Positions 42,411 through 52,467 of a stretch of DNA of 64,000 bases are shown here, piece by piece. Under the pieces are notes generated by a model. It was not told the DNA's origin and ran no database searches. It saw nothing but the letters and a program-made list of their open reading frames with translations. Numbering within the stretch: position 1 is the stretch's first letter; every line of letters begins with the position of its first letter. The position numbers were made by a program, and so were the translations under genes. Source of the stretch: Apiosordaria backusii (lineage: Eukaryota > Ascomycota > Sordariomycetes > Sordariales > Lasiosphaeriaceae). The stretch lies in NCBI GenBank assembly GCA_030549205.1, contig JAUKTV010000002.1, forward strand, positions 1,798,001-1,862,000, read 5' to 3'.

Positions 42411-43489
42411 TGCGTTCGCTAGACTCGGCTGCTTGGGGCTGGAAGGGATGTCGTGATGGTGTATGGCGGCGATTGGCTGGCGAAAGCTTCCGTCGGTCTG
42501 ATGGCTCGAGGTCTATATTATATGTCTGTCAGCCATCAGCGAAGCCTTGACGTGTCAGTCTCATCAGATGAGGAGAAGTACCTTAATCTTGTACAGAGCG
42601 TAGATATCGAGTTAATATGTGCGGGGTTAATGTGGTGGTCGCGTCGAGGGGGGAGAGGAGATGGGGTCTGGTTTATGTAGATATGCGGAAGTCAAGCGCG
42701 AGGTTGAGCAGTAGTCCTGCCGCGCCTGTTACGGCTGGCAGGTTCTCTGAGGCAAAGGACTACAGAGAAGAAAGAAGGAAAGGCTTCGCCGAGCCAGAGC
42801 TTGCAGAACTTCGAGGTGCAAGCTGGTGGGGCGCTTGATAAGATAAGGTCCTGGAATGTGGAGCCACGCTGGAAGTGGGGTGCCAGCGCCATAACCCCAA
42901 AAAAAACCCTCGCTTCCTAATACCAATAAAAAAGCGAGCTTTATAAAAAAAATTGCTGCTTCGAAGACTGGAATTTGTGCCGGACTGCATCACTTGCCTC
43001 ACAGTCTTGTCGAAAGCCTTATTGACGAAGGCTTTTGTTGAAAAGACCAACAGCCACATATACATAGTATCATAGGTTAAAGCGCTTACAATTGGAGCTT
43101 GAGAAGCTGTAAGGCGGGAAATTTGTTAATTCAGCTGCAGATATTCGATGTCTTGATCAAAATCTGTCCGGCGACGCCCAGACCCTAATAATCCTAATAA
43201 CCCTATTCTGCCAATCACCTAATACCCCTAAATTTCTGCCTTAACCACCTTGAGGAATCGAATAATCCTTGAGGATTTGAATAATGAGGTTGTGGTGTGC
43301 CTAGATACTCTCGGCTTGGCAGAAGAAGGTCCCAATTATCGCTCTTGCGGCAGACCTTTATTCATAGCGCCCGCAAGGCCTCGTTCATCTTGAGCCGCCG
43401 GTCCATAGTGTGTTGCGGTGTCTTGTGCGAGGGAGATCCTCGAGGTGTAGTTTTCCGCCTGATAGTTTTGGCTGTGGCTACGTACTCCA
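42411..43489. other. no supportable gene
   Basis: Frames between 42453 and 43065 overlap on both strands without motif. 43160-43275 has a TAATAATCCTAATAACCCTA simple run. Nothing recognised. Confidence 0.3.
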
Positions 43490-43623
43490 GGCATGACGAA
43501 ATTTCCTCGCGACTTTTTCTAGGGGGTGATTGGCGGGGTGATTGGCGGGGTGATTGGCGGGGTGATTGGCGGGGTAGTTAGCGGGGTAGTTAGCGGGGTA
43601 GTTGACGTGAGCATTCTACCTAG
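43490..43623 (+). mobile_element. GGCGGGGT element, copy 2, with expanded array
   Basis: CATGACGAAATTTCCTCGCGAC leads into an array of four GATTGGCGGGGTG units and three TAGTTAGCGGGG units, then GTTGACGTGAGCATTCTACCTA, which matches the right end of the 50.8 kb copy (GTTGACGAGGCATTTTACCTA). Confidence 0.75.
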
Positions 43624-44634
43624 ATCGGATTGACTGAGAGGCTTTGCGTTGCATCACAAACGAGCGTCCGCGGCGGGAGCGACTTTCGACGCAAATTGTC
43701 AAATTGCCCAAAAACCTGCAGTTTCCGACTGGTCGTTCCGCGATACGATGATCTGCATCCACCGCCCTTGTAACAAAAGCCGCACCGAAGCGCCTTAGCA
43801 TTTGATCGGTAACTGTCACGGTCCTGACACAAGGTGGGGTGCGGGGCACACCACTGTCCAATCATTAGCACGGAAGCAACAACCAGTGAGGATTGGATCA
43901 CGTGTGGATCGGTGATCCAACATGAGGCTCACAGGATCGCGGTGGTGATCCTGGTGAGACTAGGAGGGGATCACTAGGGGACCAGAGTGATTCAGGAAAT
44001 ATATACGGAGGAACTAGGTAGCTCATAGATAGTTCTGCAGATACTGTTAGTTTTGACCAGAGGGCTTCCCGAGCGGATAAATTTCTTTTCTGACACGATG
44101 TCAGAGGCGATGTCACTAGCCCACAAACAATCCAGAAACGTATTGGCAGCGGCGCGGAGCTTGTCCATATCCAAGTAGCGTGGAAAACCAGGCGAGAAAT
44201 CGGGCGAGAAACCCGGGTGAAGAAAGCGACAAACGGGCGAGGAAAGCGACAAGTGGGCGAGGTAAGCGAAAAAGCGGGCGGAAAAATGAAGGCTGGGTGG
44301 GTGGACTGGCCGTAAAAAATGCACGCTAATGCAAGAGCCGCATGTAGACATCCTTGCATGTAGACGCCGCAATTCCCACTTCTGAACGTCATCTCACGGT
44401 GAGTGTAAATCTGATAATGACGGTGTAGTTTTCGGGCCGGAGCAGCAAACGTCTCTGCGACCTTGGGGTTTACATATCTAGTAGCCTGTGGACTCCCGGA
44501 AGCGTTTGATTCCGTTCTATTTTCAGTCTGTGGGCGGCTGTGTGCCGTCCGAGGTAAGCATTATCACACCGCAGTATCACACCAAGCGGAAACGGTGATA
44601 CATTCAGTCTTTGCGGAGTCCGTCCGCAGATCAA
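43624..44634. other. no supportable gene
   Basis: A GGATCACGTGTGGATCGGTGATCC / GGATCGCGGTGGTGATCC cluster of GATCC-flanked palindromes lies at 43892-43950. GGGCGAG(G)AAAGCGACAA.C short tandem units run 44190-44280. The 164-codon reverse frame is a by-product of these repeats. Confidence 0.35.
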
Positions 44635-45390
44635 ATGCGAGCACGCGGCTGGGCGGGAGGCTCTTGCATTAGCGGAATCTTTTACGGCCAGCCCTCTACT
44701 GACCCGCGGGTTTGGTTGCCAAGCTGGCTAGTCGTTTTGTCGATCAAGCGGAGAAGTTTTATAACAGGGTGGATCTGCTCGCCAGGGATGAACGAATTCG
44801 AAGCGGCGCCTTTTGAGGTGTCCAGCCCCGCTTCGGAGACCATCCCACGTCGCTATCTTGGACTTCTTCGTCCCTGGCTCCACCAGCATCCTTGCCGCCG
44901 AGCCCACTCTGGCTCGCGAACGCCAGCCGGCGAGGCTGCAAAACGACAATTGTGGTGCAGACGACGCAGCACTTCACCGGTTAAAGCGATCTTGCTAGCT
45001 GGTTAGCGGATGTGCGCGGGTGATGCCAAGGAGCCACTTTGGGATGCTTGGAGATGGGGATTGTTGCAGATGCTGGGTGGGGGAGGTTGCTGGTGCGCGT
45101 TTTACTGCAGAGAGAAGGGTAGAAGCTGCGAGAATTGAGAGGAGAGATTTGGCAGATGGACGAATCCCCAATGCTCCCCCATTTTTGTAGCTAGGGTTTT
45201 AATTTAAGAAGAGAAACCGGAAGTGGCTCCAAGTTCAACAGGATCCCGAGGTAGTTGACCAGGCTGCGGTACAAGCCGGAATCTGGTTCCGGTGCTGCAT
45301 GGCGCATTCACACTGATCAGAGCGGTGAGCCGTCAATGAATAGAACAAGGCGCGGAAGCCATCAAAGCCTTGCCCAATTCGACGACGGAT
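44635..45390. repeat. dispersed repeat family A, longest copy
   Basis: Covers both parts seen at 16.2-16.74 kb and the part at 62.77-63.29 kb (CTCGCCAGGGATGAACGAAT ... GGTTAAAGCGATCTTGCTA ... GGTTGCTGG.GCGCGTTTTA ... ATCTGGTTCCGGTGCTGC). About 750 bases with no long conserved frame. Probably the most complete copy in the window. Confidence 0.85.
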
Positions 45391-46159
45391 GCCTCTGAGA
45401 GCCATGCTAGGGTGCCCGAGTGCCATGCCAGGGAGACTTTGGCGATGCCTCACCACCATGGCCCACTATCACCAACCTACTATCCCACTGAGCCAATGGG
45501 ACGAGCCAATAGGTCAGCTCGGATCAGCTCGGGGAAAAACAAGGCCGTCTCGACTCGGCTCGCTCGCTCATCTCACTACAATGGTCGGTTTCCCTAACCT
45601 CCACTTGCTCCTTTCCATGTGAGGTAGCCCTGACACTAATTAGGGCCTGGTAGTCGCTCGGCAGCTACTGGTCTGTGATGCCGACACAAGGGCTGCATGG
45701 GGAACCTCATGCTTCTCCTGCGCCGTCAAAGATCCCTGTTCTGGAGCACTATTTTTAGAGCCCCTCCGTCCAAAATCCATGAGGAAAGTGAAAGCGGATG
45801 AGGGAAGTGAATGCGGACGAGGAAAGCAAGGAAAGCAAAAGCAGGCGAGGAAAAGCGAAAGCAGGGCAGAGGGAGCGGGGCTGAAAAGAAAGCGAAATGA
45901 GACGGGCATTGGGATAAGCGCTCAGCCCCCATGCAGATAGTGTCTAAATTGTCAGTCGAACCGAACAGAAACACCCAACTTGGCTGCCAGTGTAGGCCAA
46001 CCATGCAGAAAGTCGGTGAGAACCTGAGCTGAAGCGGTAAACCTGTCAAGTGAGAACTACTTAAAGAGATCTTCAGCTCGCGTCACGCTTCCAGACTTCT
46101 CCCTCGACACACTCAAGCCTTGATCTCCAGTACACCCGACACCTCACCACTACCAGAAA
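45391..46159. other. spacer and upstream region of the 79-residue gene
   Basis: 45770-45900 has degenerate GAGGAAAGCGAAAGC(A/G)G(A/G) units like those at 44.2 kb. The C-rich stretch 46080-46155 (CTCGACACACTC, CACCCGACACCTCACCACTACC) is a likely leader for the next gene. Confidence 0.35.
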
Positions 46160-46451
46160 ATGGATGGCAAAACGCAAGCCCAACCCTCCGTGCTTTTTGA
46201 CAAAAACGGCAAACTAAGGAAACAACAGGTAAAACCATCATCCCGACAACCGCATTAAACGCTGACCAGCTCCTGTACAGGTCCCGTTCAACAACTCGCT
46301 TCGCTCGAATAATATCTCTGAATCGTTCAAATGCCTATGCCTTCAAGCACTCGGCCTAGGACACCTCTGTGACAACCCTTCGTGCGAGGCACATCAAGAA
46401 ATTCGGAAGGCACAGCAGGAAGCCCAAAGGAACCAGCCTCAGGACGGCTGA
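46160..46451 (+). CDS. 79-residue hypothetical protein, two exons
   Basis: Exon 1 is 46160-46228 (MDGKTQAQPSVLFDKNGKLR) and exon 2 is 46281-46451. The 52-base intron is GTAAAA...CGCTGACC...TGTACAG, phase 0. Exon 2 contains a compact Cys group, CLCLQALGLGHLCDNPSC, followed by a Gln-rich helix (EIRKAQQEAQRNQPQ). Four cysteines could bind zinc or form disulphides, but there is no signal peptide, so a small cytosolic zinc-ribbon-like protein is possible (speculative). Good start context and intron support a real gene. Confidence 0.5.
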
Positions 46452-47570
46452 CCTGTTCGACCAGAAGGAATAGGAAGGTGGATGGAATAGGACGATCAGA
46501 CGATAAGAGCGAGAAAACATTGTAGTGATATTCTGAAGCCAACTCAATAATGTCGTTGTGATCAATGTTCATCGACACCCTCTCAAATGCGGGGAAGGGC
46601 TTCCATGCCCAACCATGTGCCACGGTACCAGCCATCAAGTCACTCTCGCACCAGGGTACCTAGGTACGTAATGGTCCAGATTGCATGGAAGTGGAGTAAG
46701 CGCCACCAACACAGTGAAACAGGCGTTGCTATATTGCGTCCCGACCTCGAGCGTGCGAGTCAGCATGGAAAGACTCAGGCCATTCATTTGCTCGATTTCT
46801 GTCCTCGCATCTCTTCCCCAGGCTCGGACCGCACCCGGGCAAGGTTACTCAACAGTCGCAGTGTGACGTGGGCATGGGGCAGTTGGGGGATCGATAAGGA
46901 TCGTGTGCCTCGACTCCCGGCACAGACCCTCCGAAGAGGCGCTTTGCAGGCGCCCTCAGTCGCAAGTCGAGTTACATTACCTACCTACGAGCTGGAAGAC
47001 ACTGCTCGTCAGGTCTTCAAGACGACCTGACCCACAGCTGCGCCTGTGAGCCGAGTAGGCGCTTTCTCTTGCAAGCGTCGGCAAGACAAGCGCTCGCGAG
47101 GGGAAAGCCAAAATTAGTGACATGTTAACGTCTTGGGGCATGGTTTGGTAGCCTCCTGTCAGAGGGCTAAATAAGAAACCTCCTCCACGCTGGCAATATT
47201 TAGACAGCACAGGACAACATCAAATTCTACTGGCAGGTTATCTATCAATAACGTCGACAATCGCGCCTCCGTTATACACCTACGTTTCTTACTCTCCTCT
47301 CGTGCTTATTTTTTGACGACACCGGATTGCGCAAAGCGGCCTGATTGTCTCTCTTCTAGTACTGACACGTCTGTTTAGGTTGTATTTATGCAGCCCCCTG
47401 GCGGATAGTGGAGGGTCAGCTGGACTTCATAAGTTCAGGGGTCCCTGTCGGCCACAGAGCAAGTGCCAAAGTGGGGTAGAGTACGAGTAGTAAAGTACCT
47501 TTGGCATACCCTACCACTCACAGTAGTGTAGGTGTACCGACCCGTTTTCAAGCAGGGTTCCAGCGGCAAG
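46452..47570. other. no supportable gene
   Basis: The plus frame 46587-47030 (147 codons) is basic with no motif. A GTACCTAGGTAC-type palindrome is at 46658-46669. A promoter-like TATTTAG is near 47200. Nothing else seen. Confidence 0.3.
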
Positions 47571-47573
47571 CAC

Positions 47574-48225
47574 CGGATCCGGCCAACAAATTATCTAGTC
47601 ACATACGCGCTGTGCCGTGCTTGGGCAGTTCATCAGCTTCCTCGCTTGACCGTCGAGACGCCCAAGTTCAAAGTTAATGTGACCGGCTAGCTCCCTTTCC
47701 GCACCCCCAAATTGCCGCCGGAGCTAACAACCTCCGGAACTTGCATGGTAAATCATAATGCATTCATTCCCTTTCGCTCTTGATAACGAAAGGTACTTTG
47801 TGTTCAGTCCCTAACCCCACTCTCGCATCTTTGGAGGGTGTGATCAATTAGGTACCTAGGTTGACCGACTTTCTGCATTTGGTCTACACTGGCGGCCAAC
47901 TGCCCGGATACCACAGGTTGACGTACCGGTTTGGCTTCGTTCATCCTTCCCTTGCCCCAGCCTCTCTGCCGATGTGGAAAAGGTCAGACAATAGGCACTT
48001 ATACCAACAATAGCGAGTAGAAGTCTGTGATGTTCTGACGGCAGTTCAAGCGCTGGTGTGACTAGGTAGCTTCGTTATTTGGCCACGCCAGCGTGGCTAA
48101 TGGCGTCATTGCTGGCTACGAGTCCGGCTTGCAGAGACTAGTATCTAAGGTCATTCCACTGGATGCAGCTACCGGTGCTGCGATGCTTACGGTCGACTTT
48201 CCAGTTGATACCGACGAGGGTGACA
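47574..48225 (+). repeat. inverted partial copy of the Nma111-like gene's promoter and 5' end
   Basis: Matches the reverse complement of 54840-55675. From left: GGCCAACAAATTATCTA, GCGCTGTGCCGTGCTTGGGC, AACTTTGAACTT-type flank, CCTAGGTTGACCGACTTTC, and from 48080 coding sequence (FGHASVANGVIAGYESG, VSKVIPLDAATGAAM). The copy stops at about codon 95 of the gene and lacks codons 1-46. A 100-base inner piece (GTGGAAAAGGT to CTTCGTTAT) is flipped relative to the gene copy. Confidence 0.85.
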
Positions 48226-48555
48226 GCTGGAAGGTAGGATCGGTCGTTCGCGAGGGTTTGTGAAAAACGGGCATAGTCTCTACTGCTGGGAGCAAATGCA
48301 ATGTAAAACTGCAACTATCCAGACTAAACAAGGCTTTCAGTGGCTAGGAGGCACTGGGCTATATGCAGTATGCTAAGTTTTCTTCGACAGGCAGTTTCCT
48401 TCTTTAGTGAAGCCAGGTACGCCGGTCGGGCGCTCATTGGCTGGCAGCTAGCGGAACGAGGCCTTGACTTTTCTCAGGCTACTATAAAGTGACAAGCAGA
48501 TCCCTTTCAACTGGAAACCGAAACGTTCCATCAAACCTTCTGTACCTTGTTGGCC
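48226..48555. other. short spacer, promoter of the GNAT gene
   Basis: About 330 bases; an ACTATAAAGTGAC TATA-like element at 48480 lies 75 bases before the ATG. Confidence 0.35.
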
Positions 48556-49376
48556 ATGTCTTCGATTCCTGCACTCGGCAACTTGCGCATTGCAACCCAA
48601 GCTGATGTTCTTCGTATTAGCATCGTGGCGGTTGCAGCTTTTGTGTTTTCTCCCGTCTTTAAATGGGAGCGTCCGTACCACAAAGAGTACCCCAAAGATA
48701 CACTCTTGTCCTACCGCTCTCTGTTTGAGGACGCTGTCCGGAGTGATGATTACATCGTCTTGGTGGCTGAGGATGATTACGTGAGCAGTGAGAATGACCA
48801 CACAATAGCCACCATCCCAGATGATCATGACTGGCCTGCTCCTGCCCCCGGAGAGGGTATCAAGGTGGTAGTTGGTTTCATTTCTATCAAGCTTGAGCCA
48901 GAGTCACCCCATCGGGGAAAATTTACCGACGGCAAAGGTAAGGTACCTTAATCATCGAATACTTCTTACACAGAGAAACTTAAGCGTTCTAACAGACGTG
49001 CGTAGGTTCTTCTCCCCGAAAGCGCTCTCAAAGTCTCGGCCGGGATCTAAACCATCGGCATTATGATAATTGGGCGGCTCTTTCAACTTCGGTTAGGGAG
49101 AAAAACAATGTGCTTAACGACTCTACTATCAGCATGCTTGCGGTCCATGCAGCATACTGGCGCCGCGGCCACGGCAGGCGGCTAGCTACATGGGCAAAAA
49201 GCCTGGCGATGAATGACCGCGTTCCGCAATGTGTAAGCGCTACATCTATGTCTCAGCCTTTGTTTGAAAGTCTGGGTTTTCAGAAGCTTGATGAGATTGA
49301 GGCAAGCGGAGATAACGACGATCCTGAAGGAGCGAGGACATGTCTTTTAGAGTTTGGAGGCGAATACCGCGAGTAG
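48556..49376 (+). CDS. GNAT-family N-acetyltransferase, two exons
   Basis: Exons 48556-48937 and 49006-49376, 250 residues. Intron of 68 bases, GTAAGG to TGCGTAG; an AACAG acceptor ten bases earlier leads to an early stop. The N-terminus (LRIATQADVLRISIVA) and the beta strands (YIVLVAEDD, KVVVGFISIKL) fit the GNAT fold. Motif A, SMLAVHAAYWRRGHGRRLAT, holds the acetyl-CoA pyrophosphate loop (R-R-G-x-G-R). The C-terminal part has the expected LFESLGFQKL motif B. Substrate unknown; such fungal GNATs act on small molecules or protein N-termini. It is intact and lies between two pieces of duplicated sequence. Confidence 0.75.
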
Positions 49377-49888
49377 AGTTTTACATCGGCTTCGACCCTA
49401 CCTGAGATTGAAACTGTGAACTATTGTTCGCATTCGTATGACGGCTGGGAGTTGGGTTTACCTTGCAGTATCATCAACGGGCGACGTTACCAGTTGCCCA
49501 GGCCCAGGATGCATTTGGCGGAAAGGATGCCAAATTGATTCGCGGATTGCGCCGAAGTAGACAAGCGGGTGGGCGGGGCCTTGGTTTTGTCGAACGGTTC
49601 AGCATCCTTATAGCCACGTGACGGGCCAGTCGCTGCCAAATTTAGCTCGTGCCAGGTATGGAGGGGCCCTTGTCAGGCCCCATCAGCCGAAGGGAATTCC
49701 GGCACATCACCAGCCATCCGACATCGCGGAACCTCCTCTCCACGAACCCGCGAATACATGCACGATAGCCTCGGCTTATCGCGTTACTCGCGACCCTTTC
49801 GTGCAAAAGGCCAGACCAAAACATGTTCCTCCTCTTTCCATCGCAGTGACTCGAATTTTTTTGCACCACATCAACGAATGACGACAGA
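49377..49888. other. intergenic, nothing recognised
   Basis: About 510 bases between two plus-strand genes. Frames on both strands at 49618-49905 are shadows. The C-rich region from 49670 is the likely promoter and leader of the HNH gene. Confidence 0.35.
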
Positions 49889-50816
49889 ATGGCCAGCCCC
49901 ACCACTTTTCCTCATCATCGCCACCAATCTTCCCTCGAGGGAATTATCTATCCCTCATCAGAGGCGCCGTTAGAACCGGATCTGCGTGATCAAGCAAGGC
50001 GCAAATTTTACCGCATCATCAGCTATTTCGAAGCTACAGAATCGAGAAGCGACCGGGCCAGAGGTTATTACAACCGCCCCTTACTCGTCCGCCTCACTTA
50101 TGACTATTCATGCTCAGAGAAATCACAAGATATTTTTCTCCGAGCTTTTTTTCAGTCCGTGGTGCTCCCAATAAACGGCGAAGACGACATTGATTTCAGC
50201 AATACGGAGCTGGAAACCGCTGTGGTTCGATTTGCAGAACATCTCTTCGACAACTTTTTCCTCCCTCGTAAGGCCCGGCCTCCCCTCGCCGTCTCAACTT
50301 CTGCTAATGTCTCCTAGTAAAAGCCTCTACAAAAAAGACACCGCAGCCTTCCCCAGTATACCATTCCGTCATTCAGCGGGCGCAAGGAAGAGAATTCCAA
50401 GACTTCGTCGGCACGCCAGAGCGAGTGTCAGAGCTCCGCGGTCAGTGCCTCATCCGCGACCGGCATCGTTGTGTCATAAGTCGTCGTTTTGATCAAAGCG
50501 AAGCAATAAATCGTATGAGAAAAGGCGGCGATGATGCGAAGGACGACGATGGGAATTTGCTTTCGGACGAAAAGCAGTTTGAGAGTTTAGAAGTAGCACA
50601 TATCCTTCCCCATTCCCTTACATCACGGGATGCAGATTCCCAGTTGGTTTGTTTCCCGTCCCTCTATATATAGAACTGACCAATCGCTAGTCTCGTTCGA
50701 AAGAAGCCGCGCTTGCGATCCTCAATATGTTTGACCATGGTGTAGTCGATCTACTTGCTGGTAATGACATTGATCGAATTTTACGCATTATGACCATCCT
50801 CTTCCCAGTCAATTAA
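49889..50816 (+). CDS. HNH endonuclease-like protein, three exons, C-terminus truncated
   Basis: Exons 49889-50267, 50318-50646 and 50691-50816 give 277 residues. Introns are GTAAGG...TGCTAATG...CCTAG and GTTTGT...AACTGACC...CGCTAG. The N-terminal half is helical. From residue about 165, ELRGQCLIRDRHRCVISRRF (beta hairpin with Arg-Cys-Val) and EVAHILPHSL give the first two thirds of a fungal HNH_2 nuclease-type domain (His of AHI-P, then Asn/His further on). The usual continuation after the GNDIDRI segment (ANxxxLxxxxHxxF) is replaced by a short tail ending LFPVN. The stop lies 6-8 bases before the GGCGGGGT element, so the insertion probably removed the last HNH histidine region. Likely inactive. 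Confidence 0.65.
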
Positions 50817-50821
50817 TCCGC

Positions 50822-50993
50822 TCTAGGTAAAATGCCTCGTCAACTACCCCGCCGACTACCCCGCCAAATTACCCCGCCAATTCCTTCAAAAACAAAGTCA
50901 CGAATTTCGTTAGGCGCAAAAGACATAGCCCAAAAATCCCAGTTCAAAAACTATTAGGAGCACTTTGAGGGCGCGGTAATCAGGCGCTATCAA
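50822..50993 (-). mobile_element. GGCGGGGT element, copy 3, inverted
   Basis: Reverse complement begins GCGCCTGATTACCGCGCCCT and ends GTTGACGAGGCATTTTACCTA, the longest copy (about 170 bases). It directly follows the stop codon of the HNH gene. Confidence 0.8.
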
Positions 50994-51122
50994 CAGACCC
51001 AACATAGACCAGCAATCAAGAAAAAGCGCAACAACCGGGACTTCTCAACAGTCGTAGGCACACCTTTCTCCCGCATTGGCAATACTCCATTCCCGCCTTA
51101 AACAACACCTCCCAACAGCAGG

Positions 51123-51470
51123 ATGCCTACACCGAACTCCAGGCGGCCGCTGTCGGGTTCCGGACCCTCTCACTCTGCATATGGCCCTCCTGATGACGCA
51201 TTGCGATCGGTATTATACAATATAGCAAACGTAGCAACGATGGAGGTCATCTGTGCCAAGATGCGACCCGAATTACCACTGCGCTTCTGGAGGAACGGCG
51301 ACGAAGATGATACAAGATCAAGCGTGCTCGTGCCAGAGCAGCCTATAAGTTGCTCGGCCACATCATGCCAGGCAATTCTCACAACAGAGCAAGACCGAGA
51401 GGACTTGGATATCATTCCTCAGACCCCAACCCTCTATAAAAGTCAGTCTATTGACAGAAGCTATAGATAA
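51123..51470 (+). CDS. hypothetical protein, possibly frameshifted
   Basis: ATG at 51123 opens 115 codons (SRRPLSGSGPSHSAYGPPDD, LRSVLYNIANVATMEVICAK, RPELPLRFWRNGDEDD). After about 51445 the coding signal seems to move one frame (LTEAIDNIRSTAAPRE, SSNYKLSDEFDLDLG) and stops at 51558. So the listed stop may come from a one-base change. No family recognised. Confidence 0.4.
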   Translation: MPTPNSRRPLSGSGPSHSAYGPPDDALRSVLYNIANVATMEVICAKMRPELPLRFWRNGDEDDTRSSVLVPEQPISCSATSCQAILTTEQDREDLDIIPQTPTLYKSQSIDRSYR

Positions 51471-51559
51471 CATCCGCAGTACTGCTGCGCCCCGTGAGAG
51501 GACCCTGTCCTCCAACTACAAACTCTCCGATGAGTTTGATCTTGATCTTGGATGTACCT

Positions 51560-52467
51560 AATCTTCCTCCTACCCTAGCCAGCCTGCTTCCGTGATTCAA
51601 GACTACCTTCCCGACCGCTGTGGTACACCATCGACAGCAACGGCATCTAGCCCCATCCCCAGTCTCATTCACACATAAACCCCCACAAAGAATGACGGCA
51701 ATACCCTCAAACCGCTAACCTGCCACCACAACCATCCACCAGCCTAACTAAACAGGCTCCAAGACATCAGACAAGCTTCTTATGCCCCTGTACCAATTAC
51801 TACAAGACACACCCACTCGCACAACCTCCGCCCAACCCCGCCATCCCCAACCCAAGCAAGAAATACAGTTTCAAAGGAGACAAACCCGCCAATCGACCCA
51901 AACCTAAGGACAGGTTCTGCAGCGTCAAACTCGGCAGTCGAGTGCTCAACTTATTTCTCTTGCTTCTTCTCGAGCAGGAACTACTAGCACATACTGCGTT
52001 CAGACTCGGTCGTCGAAGGGCAAATGAAAAAGGGTGGGTTTGTTGAGCGAGCTTTTCTATAACCCATCACAATTGCCTATACATACCGGCCTTATGTTGG
52101 CAGCCTCTTGAACGCGGTTCTGCCAAGTGTTGTGAGAGATGCGGGTGTTGCGAGAGAGGCGTGTTGTGAGAGAGACAGGTTTTTAAAGAGAAGAAGGACA
52201 ACCGGCCCTGGGTGTCAGGTGAAATGCAGGGCGTGTTTGCTTGCGTGATCGTCGCCCCGGCAGGGCAGGAGCGCGCGCTAGGTGCCTTCCTGGCGGTCCT
52301 GGGCCCCTGCGTTGTCGCCCTTTCCCAGCTGCCGCCCTGCCACTTCCGCTGGGGGGTGCCGGCAACGCAAAAACCCCGTCCGGGTATATCACTCGGTGCC
52401 GATTTCTAGGCCTCTGGGCCAAACATCACATAATACAAACAAAAGAGATAAGGAAAAGCTCATCGAG
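51560..52467. other. no supportable gene
   Basis: C/A-rich to 51950, then 52120-52180 has TGCGGGTGTTGCGAGAGAGGCGTGTTGTGAGAGAGA short repeats. Overlapping GC-rich frames at 52183-52533 are mutual shadows. Confidence 0.3.

Noticed and set aside
40636..50993. A 10-kb transposon bounded by the inverted GGCGGGGT elements at 40.6 and 50.8 kb
   Set aside because: A third copy lies in between, the interior holds unrelated genes and no transposase spans it; separate insertions explain it more simply.
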